Below, one piece after another: positions 36,269 to 45,993 of a DNA stretch of 64,000 nt; the stretch's first letter is position 1, and the number at the start of each line of letters is the position of its first letter. Source of the stretch: Lysinibacillus sp. OF-1 (GTDB taxonomy: Bacteria; Bacillota; Bacilli; Bacillales_A; Planococcaceae). The stretch is from assembly GCF_028356935.1 (NCBI RefSeq), contig NZ_CP102798.1, positions 2,108,001 to 2,172,000 on the forward strand, read 5' to 3'. A program made the translations under genes and the position numbers. The notes under the pieces were generated by a model that worked only from the letters and a program-made list of their open reading frames with translations, did not search any database and was not told where the DNA came from.

Positions 36269-36304
36269 GGAGCTACTACATAAGTAATTGTAGTGGCTTT
36301 TTTT
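36269..36304 (+). terminator. Terminator of the DegV gene
   Basis: AGCTACTACA and TGTAGTGGCT pair around an 8-nt loop and are followed by TTTTTTT. Confidence 0.8.
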
Positions 36305-36329
36305 CATGCTTAGATCATATTGGACACAT

Positions 36330-36530
36330 TCGAGAGATGAGCGTTTTGTACGACTGCACTCTAAATAAGAGCGCTTTACCGCTAAAGAAGAGTAGCTTCG
36401 CATTTGCCTCAAGGCTGAGCGGCTTCGAATGAGGCATGAGCGCATTTGCCTCAAAGCTGAACGTCTTGGAATCAGATGAGAGTACTGCCATCAAAGGTGA
36501 GCGACTTTACTCGAAATAAAAACACTTCAC
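36330..36530. repeat. Degenerate ~21-bp-period array
   Basis: GAGCG or close variants recur at 36339, 36369, 36390, 36417, 36438, 36459, 36478 and 36499, with steps of mostly 21 bp and some of 19, 27 or 30. Between them CATTTGCCTCAA and CTTCGAAT-like phrases repeat. It lies between two same-strand genes (DegV and ypmR-like). It belongs with the arrays at 24.4 and 39.3 kb. Confidence 0.6.
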
Positions 36531-36696
36531 CACCAATCATGAACAAACACTAGCTATTCCTATTATAAAGCCACATTACCCAGTGAAGAAACTTGGCAGG
36601 AGCACAAAATTATGGAGAACTAAGGGTTAGTCACTTTTCATTGCGGCATGAACTATTCTATAATAGAAGTAATAGAAAGGGATGGAAGGTGGTCAA

Positions 36697-37626
36697 ATGG
36701 ACATTTGGCGATTTATGTTGTCGTGTTTGACCGTCTTAGTACTAAGTGGTTGTGCAATATCAATCGATGAACCGAATCCGCAAGCAGAACCTGACGGTGA
36801 GCAAGCAGGGACGGAGCAAGATATGACGCAGGATGAGCAACAAACAGAGGATGAGGAAAAACCCTCTAAGAATATGTTGACACAAATATTTGAACATTTT
36901 TTTGAGCCATCAGCAGAGGATTTATCGCAAATTGATGAAGAACAAGCAAAGCAACTACATTACTTGGCACTTGGAGATTCGTTAACAGATGGTGTCGGTG
37001 ATGAGTATAGTCAAGACGGTTATGTTGGAAGATTAGCAGATTCATTGCTCGCATGGCCCTCGATTTCAGATGTAGATGTAGATAATCGAGGCAAACGAGG
37101 TAGACGCAGTGATCAACTACTAAAATTAGTGAAAAAAGGGCATTATGATGAAGAGTTGCAAGAAGCACAGCTTATTTCCTTAACAATGGGTGGCAATGAT
37201 GTCATGAAGGTCGTCAAGCAGGATTTATTTAACTTGAAGCGGGACGCTTTTGATAAGGAGCTGCGAGCATATAAAGAACGTTACAGCAAAATCGTAGAAG
37301 GCATTCGTGCAAAAAATCCGACAGTGCCCATACTACTCATTGGTTTTTATAATCCATTTTCAATTGTAACCAATGAGGCGAATGAATTTGATACAATTAT
37401 CACAGAATGGAATAATGTGATTGAAGAAGTAGCAAGCAAGGATTCCAATGCTTGCTATGTATCAGTAGAAGATTTATTTGATTCAAATGAAGAGCTCGTC
37501 TATCATACAGATTTTTTCCATCCGAATGCAAAGGGATATGAAAAAATGACAGAGCGTATATTAGCAGCAATGGAGCAGTGTGGTATGGAAAAAAAGATTA
37601 ACAAGGCAATAGGCTTCGAGGAGTGA
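36697..37626 (+). CDS. ypmR: GDSL-family lipoprotein (YpmR-like), 309 aa
   Basis: Lipobox LSGC (Cys18) makes it an outer-leaflet lipoprotein; an acidic Gln/Glu-rich linker (about 25-60) follows. The esterase domain has LALGDSLTDGVGDE (Ser near residue 98), GGNDVM and the Asp/His pair HTDFFHPNAKGY. Members are SGNH hydrolases acting on lipids or cell-wall acyl groups. It is followed 4 bp later by the ypmS-like gene, then msrA and msrB, an order resembling B. subtilis. ATG at 36697 follows GGAAGGTGG. Confidence 0.9.
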   Translation: MDIWRFMLSCLTVLVLSGCAISIDEPNPQAEPDGEQAGTEQDMTQDEQQTEDEEKPSKNMLTQIFEHFFEPSAEDLSQIDEEQAKQLHYLALGDSLTDGVGDEYSQDGYVGRLADSLLAWPSISDVDVDNRGKRGRRSDQLLKLVKKGHYDEELQEAQLISLTMGGNDVMKVVKQDLFNLKRDAFDKELRAYKERYSKIVEGIRAKNPTVPILLIGFYNPFSIVTNEANEFDTIITEWNNVIEEVASKDSNACYVSVEDLFDSNEELVYHTDFFHPNAKGYEKMTERILAAMEQCGMEKKINKAIGFEE

Positions 37627-37630
37627 CAAA

Positions 37631-38212
37631 ATGAATAAATGGAAAGTCGCGTTTTTCGCCTTAGCAGGCACAGTGCTTTTTGCAATCCTCCTCGTCGTTT
37701 TTTTAGCAACTAGACCAGTGGATGGCGTCAACGTTGCGAAGAGTTCAGCAGGTGAAAGTGAAAGCAAAGGGAACGTACTCGTTGTGCAAACAACAACAAA
37801 GGAATTAGAATCGATATCGAAAAAGTATTTAAAGGATGCAGCGAAGGGCTCACCTTTACCGCTTGATTTTACAATTGGCAATGATATTCAATTAAGAAGC
37901 ACCCTAACGGCATTTTATACGGAAGTTCCGATTTCCATGAATTTTGAACCGATTGTAGATGACAAAGGCAATATTATTTTAAAGCAGACGAGAATGAATG
38001 TTGGACTACTGAAAATTCCACCAGAAACGACTATGAAAATTATGCGCGATTCGGTGGAATTTCCTTCATGGATTACGGTGCATCCGAATGAAGCGGAAAT
38101 TTATATCGATTTATCCCGCATCAACATCGCTTCAGGATCACGTGTCCGTGCCAAAGAATTAGACTTACCAAATGATAAAATTCTATTGGAAATTATTGTT
38201 CCTGGTGAATAA
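37631..38212 (+). CDS. ypmS: YpmS family protein (DUF2140), 193 aa
   Basis: An N-terminal membrane anchor (residues 5-27) with a single span, then an extracytoplasmic domain with the repeated PL-TF-IGNDIQL-style strands: LPLDFTIGNDIQLRST, VPISMNFEPIVDDKGN and LELPNDKILLEIIVPG-like end. Function is unknown. GAGGAG lies at the end of the preceding gene and the gap is 4 bp, so it is co-translated with the YpmR-like lipoprotein and may act with it at the membrane. Confidence 0.9.
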   Translation: MNKWKVAFFALAGTVLFAILLVVFLATRPVDGVNVAKSSAGESESKGNVLVVQTTTKELESISKKYLKDAAKGSPLPLDFTIGNDIQLRSTLTAFYTEVPISMNFEPIVDDKGNIILKQTRMNVGLLKIPPETTMKIMRDSVEFPSWITVHPNEAEIYIDLSRINIASGSRVRAKELDLPNDKILLEIIVPGE

Positions 38213-38224
38213 GGAGTGAAAACA

Positions 38225-39179
<955 letters not shown>

Positions 39180-39183
39180 TCCA

Positions 39184-39218
39184 ATCCTAGCAAGGTAGCT
39201 CTTGCTAGGATTTTTTTG
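39184..39218 (+). terminator. Terminator of the ypmR-ypmS-msrA-msrB operon
   Basis: ATCCTAGCAAG and CTTGCTAGGAT form a perfect 11-bp stem followed by TTTTTTTG. Confidence 0.9.
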
Positions 39219-39261
39219 TTTTGTAACCTTAAGGTGATGAATTTACTGATGAGGAGGAACT

Positions 39262-39600
39262 TGCAAAGTGGAAGGATAGACTTTGCAGATTGAAGGATAA
39301 AACGCTCAGATTGGTGGATAGAAGCAGCAAAGTGGAGGATAAAACTCATAGATCGATGGATAGAAGCAATAAAGTGGAGGATAGCTCAGCAAAATGAGAG
39401 GAGAGTCAGCAGAGTGAAGGAGAAAACGCTCAGATTGGTGGATAGAACCAGCAAAGTGGAGGATAGAACTCATAGATCGATGGATAGAAGCAATAAAGTG
39501 GAGGATAGCTCAGCAAAATGAGAGGAGACTCAGCAGATTGAAGGATAAAACGCTCAGATTGATGGATAGAAGCAAAACGAAGGATAGCCCACCATTTCAA
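39262..39600. repeat. 21-bp-period array with 124-bp higher-order repeat
   Basis: GGATA- or GGAGA-type cores occur at 39274, 39295, 39316, 39337, 39358, 39379 and 39400, then 39419, 39440, 39461, 39482, 39503 and 39524, then 39543 and 39564. Steps are 21 bp except two of 19 bp; six units form a 124-bp block that is repeated nearly identically (CAGATTGGTGGATAGAA.., AAAGTGGAGGATA.., CATAGATCGATGGATAGAAG). It lies between the convergent msrB and chemotaxis genes. Diverged copies run on to about 39680. Confidence 0.9.
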
Positions 39601-39701
39601 CAGAGAATCCTTTATTTGAATGATCGAATCTTCAAATTGAAAGGACAGCCTCTCAAAATGAAGGAGGAACCAGCAAAATGCTGGATCCTCTTTCGAGTGA
39701 C

Positions 39702-41543
39702 TTATACTTTAAATTCGCTCACTAGGTTACGTAAGCTATCTGCTTGTTGGGCGAGCTCGGTGGCTGCTGCGTTGATTTCCTGCATGGATGCGGAGCCCTG
39801 GGTTGCGGCTGCCGCTGAGGTTACCGTGTTGGCTGCTGATTGCTCGGCATAGGCATTGACATGCACGAAGTCACTTGCTACTGCATTGCTAGAGTCAAGT
39901 GTAGTCGCAATTTTATCTACCATAGCTGCGATAATCGTCGTTGTTTCCTCTGTATGCGTTAAAATATTGGCTAAGGATTGGTTCGTTTCATTTGTTACTT
40001 CCACGCCTCGGATAACAGTTGTCACTCCTTCATGATTTTGGGCAATGATTGACGTAACTTCCTGCTGGATGGACGTCACAATCGTTGTTACTTCTTTCGC
40101 TGCGCTTTGTGATTGCTCTGCAAGCTTGCGAACTTCATCTGCTACAACTGCGAAGCCTCGTCCATGTTCGCCAGCGCGTGCCGCTTCAATGGCCGCGTTT
40201 AATGCGAGAAGATTTGTTTGCTCAGAAATGGCTGTGATGGTGCCGATAATCGATGTGATGTCGGCAGATTTACGACCTAATGCTTCGACCGTGGACGTTG
40301 TGGAAGCCATCGTTTCTTCAATGGATTGCATAACAAGCGAGGATTGTTCCACAGAGCGGCTGCCTTCATCGGCTGCTTGCTGCATAGCGACAGAGGCACG
40401 ATGGACGGCACTTGCTTGTTCATTTAATTGATGCACGGCATGCTCTAAGTCGCTCATCTTTTGCTGGGCACTATTCATACTTGAAATCGTATTGTCACTA
40501 TCACTGGCAATATCAGCTGTGGCATCAGCAATATCCTGAATCGTTCGTGCATTTTCATCAGCTAACGACATCAGCTCCTGGCTACTGCTTGATACATGAT
40601 CCGCTAATTCACTGACACGGCGAATTAAATTAGAAATTGACTCGATTAATGTATTCGTCGAGGCCGCAATGATTGAAAATTCATCACGATTACGTACTTT
40701 TACACGTCTTGTCAAATCGCCTCCTGCCTGTGCAATATCAAGGATGGAGTCATTAATAGCCTGTGTATTTCGTTTAAGTGATTTAAAGAGCATATAACCA
40801 AAAATGATGATTGCTAAAAAGCCAACAATTGACACGATAAAGAACGTAGTAATGGAAAGATTGACCTGTTGATTAAGCTTGTCTAATTTGGTTTTATTCG
40901 ACTCGTCCATGACCACATTAATAGATTCAATATTGTTATCGATATGCGTTTTCATCGTTTCTCCGGTGGCACCCATCATGAGCTTACGGGCTTGTTCAAG
41001 TCCGAGTTCGTCGCGCATCGTCATGACTTTGTCTGAATAATCTAGGTAATTTTTATAATATTGCTCAATGGCCTGCATATGACTTAGCTCTACTTGTCGT
41101 TCTTGAAATTGTTCTTTTAAGGCAGACAGCTTTTTGTTAATAGTATCAATTTTCATATGATAAGAAGTAGAATAAATACCATTACCTGTAATTAAATAGG
41201 ATTGTTCTAAATTTGTTAGTCGAGCAATTTCATACGCAAGCTGATTGACAGTTAACTGCTCTTGGACGTTTTTCTTCGTAAAGTCTTCCATTTGTTGCTG
41301 CAAATTTTGTATATTGACATAAGACAATATACCCATTATACCGTTAATCACAATAAGCAGCGCAAACATAATAAGCACTTTGCCCCGAATTAAATGGTAA
41401 AAACGTCGTCGTTTTACTTTAATAGGAGGGGGATTGTTCCCGGGTTCCTCTTTTGTAGCAGCTTGCCTTTTCCTCAAAAAGCTAAGCATAAAGAGAGACG
41501 GGCGTTTTTTCGCTGTATTACGAGTTTTTTGAGTTTTTTTCAT
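39702..41543 (-). CDS. Methyl-accepting chemotaxis protein with a large extracellular domain, 613 aa
   Basis: A basic N-terminus of about 50 residues precedes membrane segment 1 (about 56-76); an extracellular helical bundle (about 77-230, with [10 protein letters not shown] as in CHASE3-like sensors) is followed by segment 2, HAMP, and the signalling domain with [23 protein letters not shown] at 41543 fits GGAAGG; the frame extends 13 codons further. The long basic N-terminal extension is unusual for MCPs. Confidence 0.93.
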   Translation of the reverse strand: MKKTQKTRNTAKKRPSLFMLSFLRKRQAATKEEPGNNPPPIKVKRRRFYHLIRGKVLIMFALLIVINGIMGILSYVNIQNLQQQMEDFTKKNVQEQLTVNQLAYEIARLTNLEQSYLITGNGIYSTSYHMKIDTINKKLSALKEQFQERQVELSHMQAIEQYYKNYLDYSDKVMTMRDELGLEQARKLMMGATGETMKTHIDNNIESINVVMDESNKTKLDKLNQQVNLSITTFFIVSIVGFLAIIIFGYMLFKSLKRNTQAINDSILDIAQAGGDLTRRVKVRNRDEFSIIAASTNTLIESISNLIRRVSELADHVSSSSQELMSLADENARTIQDIADATADIASDSDNTISSMNSAQQKMSDLEHAVHQLNEQASAVHRASVAMQQAADEGSRSVEQSSLVMQSIEETMASTTSTVEALGRKSADITSIIGTITAISEQTNLLALNAAIEAARAGEHGRGFAVVADEVRKLAEQSQSAAKEVTTIVTSIQQEVTSIIAQNHEGVTTVIRGVEVTNETNQSLANILTHTEETTTIIAAMVDKIATTLDSSNAVASDFVHVNAYAEQSAANTVTSAAAATQGSASMQEINAAATELAQQADSLRNLVSEFKV

Positions 41544-41794
41544 CGCCATCACCTTCCTATTTTTTTCAATAATCGATTTCAATTTTATCTTATTTTACTA
41601 GATATTTCTATTATTATTTCTAAAAATTTAAATTTTTCAGATAAAATACACCGTGACTAAAGTCAGTATTGTCCGAGAAAATAGTTCTAAAAGCATGAAT
41701 AGGTAAAATATCTTAGTGGTGGGAATTATGACGAAAGCTATTTTTTTTGATACACTAGCGAAAAGCCAATGTTTTAAAAAGGGGAAATTGTTTC

Positions 41795-42007
41795 ATGAAA
41801 AAAAGTTTTTATTTGTATGTATTAACATTCCGAGGAGGTGATTGGTCAGACCCTAAAGTCCGCTTTGCAGAGGAAATGTTTCAGGAGCATAATTTTCCAA
41901 AACAGAGCACAGACTTTCATGAGCTGTCCGACTATATTGAATCCTACGCTACGGAAAACTTAACAATCGAAACATTCGATACTTTATGGGCGCTTTATGA
42001 GGAATAA
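41795..42007 (+). CDS. YozE family protein (DUF1250), 70 aa
   Basis: A small acidic helical protein with [20 protein letters not shown] at the start and [22 protein letters not shown] (shown in parts) at the end, matching the YozE SAM-like fold in length and key residues. Function unknown. GGGGAAA lies upstream. It stands alone between the chemotaxis gene and deoD. Confidence 0.9.
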   Translation: MKKSFYLYVLTFRGGDWSDPKVRFAEEMFQEHNFPKQSTDFHELSDYIESYATENLTIETFDTLWALYEE

Positions 42008-42033
42008 GCTTGCTTGTATGAAAAGATCGATGA

Positions 42034-42130
42034 TGCCTCGGCGAATTGGCGTCCAGATTTTTCGGGCAAAAGAGTAGAAGTTATCCTAAGCGCTTCATGT
42101 TCTGAACTGCGTCGCTGAATCAAGATAAAT
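42034..42130 (+). repeat. Diverged relative of the thrS-leader hairpin repeat
   Basis: GCCTCGGCGAATTGGCGTCCAG at 42035 (shown to 20 bases or fewer as GCCTCGG..GGCGTCC) corresponds to the inverted right end of the 1921-2021 element. GAATCAAGATAAA at 42117-42129 matches the sequence just left of that element. The interior has decayed and no longer pairs well. Confidence 0.45.
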
Positions 42131-42220
42131 ATTTTTAGTTGCTAGACGTCTAGCATTGCGTAAATGACAGAAACACAGTATTATTTATAGTGATAACTGA
42201 CAGAAAAGAGGGATTGTAGT

Positions 42221-42928
42221 ATGAGTATTCATATTAATGCAAAAAAAGGTGAAATCGCTGACACAATTTTACTTCCAGGAGATCCATTGCGTGCAAAATA
42301 CATTGCAGAAACATTTTTAGAAGATGTAATTTGCTACAATGAAGTACGTAATATGTTTGGTTATACAGGTACGTATAAAGGTAAACGTATTTCTGTACAA
42401 GGAACAGGTATGGGTGTGCCATCTATTTCTATCTATGCAACAGAATTAATGCAAGAATATGATGTGCAAAAGTTAATTCGTGTAGGTACTTGTGGTGCAA
42501 TTCAAAAGGATGTTAAAGTGCGTGACGTCATTTTAGCGCAAGGCGCAACATCAGACACACGTATGAACCAAATCATTTGGGGTGGTGCTATCGACTTCGC
42601 ACCAATCGCTGACTTTGACTTATTATTAAAAGCTTACAACGCAGGTAAAGAGGCTGGTCTTAACTTACAAGTAGGGAATATCTTCACAGCAGATTTATTC
42701 TACTCAGACGAGCACCAAAACGAAAAACTAGCACAATATGGTGTGCTAGCTGTAGAAATGGAATCAGCAGCCCTTTACACATTAGCTGCCAAATTCGGCC
42801 GTAAAGCACTTGCAGTTCTAACAGTAAGTGATCATATTATCACAGGCGAAGTAACAACTTCTGAAGAACGTCAAACAACGTTCAATGACATGATCGTGGT
42901 AGCGTTAGACGCAGCGATTCAAGACTAA
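42221..42928 (+). CDS. deoD: Purine nucleoside phosphorylase (DeoD type)
   Basis: It splits purine (deoxy)nucleosides with phosphate. The hexameric-type protein of 235 aa shows [18 protein letters not shown], the [16 protein letters not shown] signature, and [15 protein letters not shown], with the catalytic Asp in [14 protein letters not shown] lies upstream. A terminator follows after about 65 bp. Confidence 0.97.
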   Translation: MSIHINAKKGEIADTILLPGDPLRAKYIAETFLEDVICYNEVRNMFGYTGTYKGKRISVQGTGMGVPSISIYATELMQEYDVQKLIRVGTCGAIQKDVKVRDVILAQGATSDTRMNQIIWGGAIDFAPIADFDLLLKAYNAGKEAGLNLQVGNIFTADLFYSDEHQNEKLAQYGVLAVEMESAALYTLAAKFGRKALAVLTVSDHIITGEVTTSEERQTTFNDMIVVALDAAIQD

Positions 42929-42995
42929 GCTTACCAAGGGTTTATTGAATTGGACTAAATTTCAAAGGACTAACCTTTAAAGACTTATATGAATG

Positions 42996-43040
42996 GCCTA
43001 TTAGGTGACTGAGTAAATCAGAGCCTAATGGGCTTTTTAA
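42996..43040 (+). terminator. Terminator of deoD
   Basis: GCCTATTAGG and CCTAATGGGC pair around an 18-nt loop and are followed by TTTTT. Confidence 0.75.
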
Positions 43041-43128
43041 ATCGAAGTGATTTGAGGAAGCATTACATAAGGACTTGTCTGTAACGACTGCTATTTTAAT
43101 TTTTGGATAGGTTGAAAGTCACTTCTGA

Positions 43129-43305
43129 TTACACTTTCATTTTTATCGCTTTAATAATTAGTAAAATTCCTAAAATACATAAACTCCCAGATAAAGCATG
43201 AAGGATTATATTCCATCCTTCACTGACATTCTGGAAATATTTGATAGATAAAGCTACACCATATAAGCATAATAATATACCCCAAATTCCTCTAAACAAT
43301 TTCAT
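43129..43305 (-). CDS. Small membrane protein, 58 aa
   Basis: An unlisted short gene: the ATG at 43305 is 5 bp after AAGGA on the minus strand, and the frame is open to TAA at 43129. The peptide has two hydrophobic segments (about 5-21 and 36-52) joined by a polar loop (KYFQNVSEGW), with basic ends, consistent with a double-pass membrane peptide. It lies directly downstream of another small membrane protein, in the same direction, so the two may form a pair. No family recognised. Confidence 0.65.
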   Translation of the reverse strand: MKLFRGIWGILLCLYGVALSIKYFQNVSEGWNIILHALSGSLCILGILLIIKAIKMKV

Positions 43306-43349
43306 ATAATTCCTTCATCCTTCTTTAATTTTTAATAATGGCTATTACT

Positions 43350-43589
43350 TTAATTACTCTTATTTTGATTCGTACTAAAAATACTGATAAACGATACTAC
43401 GCACAGCAGGAACAGTAAAAATAATCTTAACCAATCCATGGAATGCCAAAATTCTCCACCACTAACAACAGAAGGACTTGTACCATACTCATCAACATAA
43501 ATACCTAAATTCCAAAATAATTTAAGCGAAATAAGTAATGAGAAAAAACTTAGTAAAAATACAGCGATTGATAAAATCGGTTTCTTCAT
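43350..43589 (-). CDS. Small membrane protein, 79 aa
   Basis: Two membrane segments (about 5-28 and 53-72) flank an acidic/polar loop with VDEYGTSPSVVSGGEFWHS. GGGG lies upstream of the start. It has no relation to known families. It precedes the 58-aa membrane peptide by 44 bp on the same strand, suggesting a bicistronic unit. Confidence 0.65.
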   Translation of the reverse strand: MKKPILSIAVFLLSFFSLLISLKLFWNLGIYVDEYGTSPSVVSGGEFWHSMDWLRLFLLFLLCVVSFISIFSTNQNKSN

Positions 43590-43850
43590 TTTAAATCCCC
43601 TTTTGAATAAAATTATTAACTAAATACCACCTAATTTTACCATAAATAACCGTTGTATCAATAATCTGGTGTGATTCTTCTTTTTCAAGTGCCACAGAAC
43701 AGCATTGAGCGAATCGAGATACATTAAGATGGATAATTAGTTACGTAATTTGCTCTCTGCTGTTACATTAAAACCTTGCATTAATGGCTTTATTGGATTG
43801 ACACAGCAAGCGGTTTATGGACTGATATGTGAGAGAGCCTGTGCGAGCAT

Positions 43851-43880
43851 AACAAAAGGACTTGCCATTAGCAAGTCCTG
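43851..43880 (-). terminator. Terminator
   Basis: AGGACTTGC-CATTA-GCAAGTCCT is a perfect 9-bp stem; on the minus strand it is followed by TTTGTT. It ends the following minus-strand gene. Confidence 0.8.
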
Positions 43881-43900
43881 TTTAAATAATAGAAAACTCA

Positions 43901-44251
43901 TTATTGTAGACCAAATTCTTCTTTCATGCCTAATGTACCGTTATAAAAAATTAATTGAGCAGAACCGCCACTAACTCCTTCATACCAATAGGTCTCTGTT
44001 GTAGCATTGGGTGTAGTCATATCTCCTCCAAATTCACCTATACCTAAAATGGATTCTACTTCCTCGAGAGACATTCCCTTCACAGTTGCCTTAACTGCGT
44101 TCACGATAAGATTTTGTGCTATTTCCACCCAAAATTGATTGGCTTCATCCAGTGCAGACTCTAAATAAAACTCGGATTCAAGTTCAGCAACAGCAACTTC
44201 TTCTTTATTAACAGCCTCTATTTTTTTAAAAAACCTATCAAAGAACCCCAT
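43901..44251 (-). CDS. Hypothetical protein with SmpA/BLIP-like C-terminus, 116 aa
   Basis: An N-terminal amphipathic stretch (GFFDRFFKKI) and an acidic helix are followed by SLEEVESILGIGEFGGD and ETYWYEG...LIFYNGTLGMKEEFGL, a pattern like the SmpA/OmlA or DUF3862-type small domains (G-M-[ST]-x-E-E-V...). It would be cytosolic or peripheral. The ATG at 44251 behind AGAGGGTG is preferred over GTG at 44260. Function unknown. Confidence 0.7.
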   Translation of the reverse strand: MGFFDRFFKKIEAVNKEEVAVAELESEFYLESALDEANQFWVEIAQNLIVNAVKATVKGMSLEEVESILGIGEFGGDMTTPNATTETYWYEGVSGGSAQLIFYNGTLGMKEEFGLQ

Positions 44252-44454
44252 TAATTGCACACCCTCTAATTTTATTGATAAATGATTTTAGTCATTCTGC
44301 TTATTTGCTAAATAAACATTTTGTCTATTATAGATGGTAACATAGAGGAACGTAAAATAGTATATAAATGGTAAAAACGAATGAGACTTACTACTATTCC
44401 AAAACTAGATGAGCATTCAACGTTTTAGCATTCGCTCATTACATCATGATATAG

Positions 44455-44514
44455 GCAACCAACTCTAGACGACCATTTGATTAAGATGGTCGTCTAGAGT
44501 CGGTTGCTTTTTCT
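44455..44514 (+). terminator. Long hairpin with T tract
   Basis: GCAACCAACTCTAGACGACCAT pairs with its near-perfect complement ending in GGTTGC and is followed by TTTTTC on the plus strand. Arms are over 20 bp. The gene on its right is on the minus strand, so the plus-strand T tract is unexpected; it could also stabilise the minus-strand 3' end. Confidence 0.65.
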
Positions 44515-44557
44515 TTAATTTGACTTGCTACTTCTTGTTCGCCAAGGGTGTCAAAAG

Positions 44558-45592
44558 CTAGTTGCAGATGGTGCCCGTTTTTATACCAGTAGGACCGTTA
44601 AATCCAGGGATTGTAGCAATGACCATATTGGTCACTATATCGATAACAGATACTGTATTGTCCACTTGGTTCGTGACATAGGCAAATGTTCCATCAGGCA
44701 AAATCGTCACTTGGTCAGGAGATGGTCCTACAGGAATTGTAGCAATCACCGTATTAGTAGCTATATTGATAACCGAAACCGTATTGCTACCTTTATTGAC
44801 AACGTAAATAAGTGTTCCATCTGGTGTAATGGCTGTTCCTACAGGTCCTGTGCCCACAGGGATTGTAGCAACTACTGTATTGGTTACAGCATTAATGACG
44901 GATACAGTGTTGCTATTTTCATTTGTCACGTAAGCAAATTGTCCACTCAATGTGAAAACAATGGACCTTGGGCGAATGCCGACAGGGATTGTAGCGACCA
45001 CCGTATTCGTAGCTGTATTGATAACAGATACTGAATTTGAATTTTCGTTTGCAATATAAGCAAACGCGCCATTTGGAGTAAAAGCAATGCCTTGAGGCTG
45101 GAGCCCTACTGGGATAGTTGCGGTTACAGTATTAGTGGCTGTATTGATGACAGATACCGTGTTAGATCCATGATTGGATACATAAGCAAGTGTTCCATTC
45201 GGTGAAATGGCGACACCTAAAGGATTAACCCCTACTGGAATGGTAGCGATTGGTATGTTTGTGACAGTACTAAAGACCGTAACATTATCCGAGAAGAGCG
45301 CTGGAACATAACCAAATGCTCCGTTTGGTGTAATCGCTACTTCGAGAGGAGCAGATCCTACGGGTATGTTTGCGACTATCGTATTTGTCGCCGTATCAAT
45401 CACAGATACTCTATTATCAGGCGATACTAGCTGACCAGCGTCTGTCACATATACGAGATAGTTACAACTTGGTGGTATCGGTAAAAATGGTGGTTTACAT
45501 TTACAACGACAACAAGGACAGCAACAACGACAATGACAATTTGGATTTGATTTTAGCTTGAATTTTTTTAAAGATTGATGTTTTTTCTCCAC
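44558..45592 (-). CDS. YVTN beta-propeller protein with Cys-rich N-terminus, 344 aa
   Basis: The propeller is built from about seven ~42-residue repeats of the type NTVSVINTATNTVVATIPVG followed by P-x-G-[IVT]-A-[IF]-TPNGTFAYV. Before them lies a remarkable stretch of ten cysteines in about 20 residues (NCHCRCCCPCCRCKCK) and a Pro-rich bridge. There is no signal peptide. This head resembles spore coat or exosporium cross-linking tails. GTG start behind GGAAGGG; the upstream region has two inverted repeats. Role in the spore surface is inference. Confidence 0.85.
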   Translation of the reverse strand: MEKKHQSLKKFKLKSNPNCHCRCCCPCCRCKCKPPFLPIPPSCNYLVYVTDAGQLVSPDNRVSVIDTATNTIVANIPVGSAPLEVAITPNGAFGYVPALFSDNVTVFSTVTNIPIATIPVGVNPLGVAISPNGTLAYVSNHGSNTVSVINTATNTVTATIPVGLQPQGIAFTPNGAFAYIANENSNSVSVINTATNTVVATIPVGIRPRSIVFTLSGQFAYVTNENSNTVSVINAVTNTVVATIPVGTGPVGTAITPDGTLIYVVNKGSNTVSVINIATNTVIATIPVGPSPDQVTILPDGTFAYVTNQVDNTVSVIDIVTNMVIATIPGFNGPTGIKTGTICN

Positions 45593-45611
45593 ACGAACAC
45601 CCTTCCTAACA

Positions 45612-45654
45612 TATAGTGATACTATATACGTACAGAATTGGGCTTACTGTACGT
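45612..45654. promoter_or_regulatory. Two inverted repeats upstream of the YVTN gene
   Basis: TATAGT-GAT-ACTATA (45612-45626) is a perfect 15-bp dyad, 20 bp before the minus-strand start. ACGTACAG-N11-CTGTACGT (45628-45654) follows. They could be operator sites or a transcript hairpin. Confidence 0.45.
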
Positions 45655-45834
45655 TCACCTAATTCAAATACTTCTGAAAAATATGGTGGTTGTATAGGAT
45701 GGTTTGATGAAAGTGATAAAGATAAACTTCCAAAATCAGCATTTTGCCTATTAGGTGAAGGAATTTCTTTCAGTATATTGGGCTTGTATTTCCTTCTAAC
45801 AGTATGCCCATCAATGCTTTCACCTTATTATTAA
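45616..45834 (+). other. Open frame of uncertain status, 72 codons
   Basis: A frame with a hydrophobic end (ISFSILGLYFLLTVCPSML) preceded by a polar stretch (YGGCIGWFDESDKDKLPKS). No ribosome site lies before its ATG and the region overlaps the inverted repeats. It could be the tail of a broken membrane protein gene. I do not call it a gene. Confidence 0.2.
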
Positions 45835-45993
45835 TAACGGGTTTTGTTGAAAAATTCCAAATATCGAGAATATACCATATATAAGCAAAGCTGATTGATT
45901 TTAAAAGCCTTTTGGATTTTTTATGGTAGATTATAGTTTAGTTGTTTTAAAATAATATTCAACACTATATATGACAGGGGAGGGTCTAGGAAA

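Noticed and set aside
39262..39600. A second CRISPR-like array
   Set aside because: The 21-bp units vary throughout and abut each other; there is no repeat/spacer alternation.
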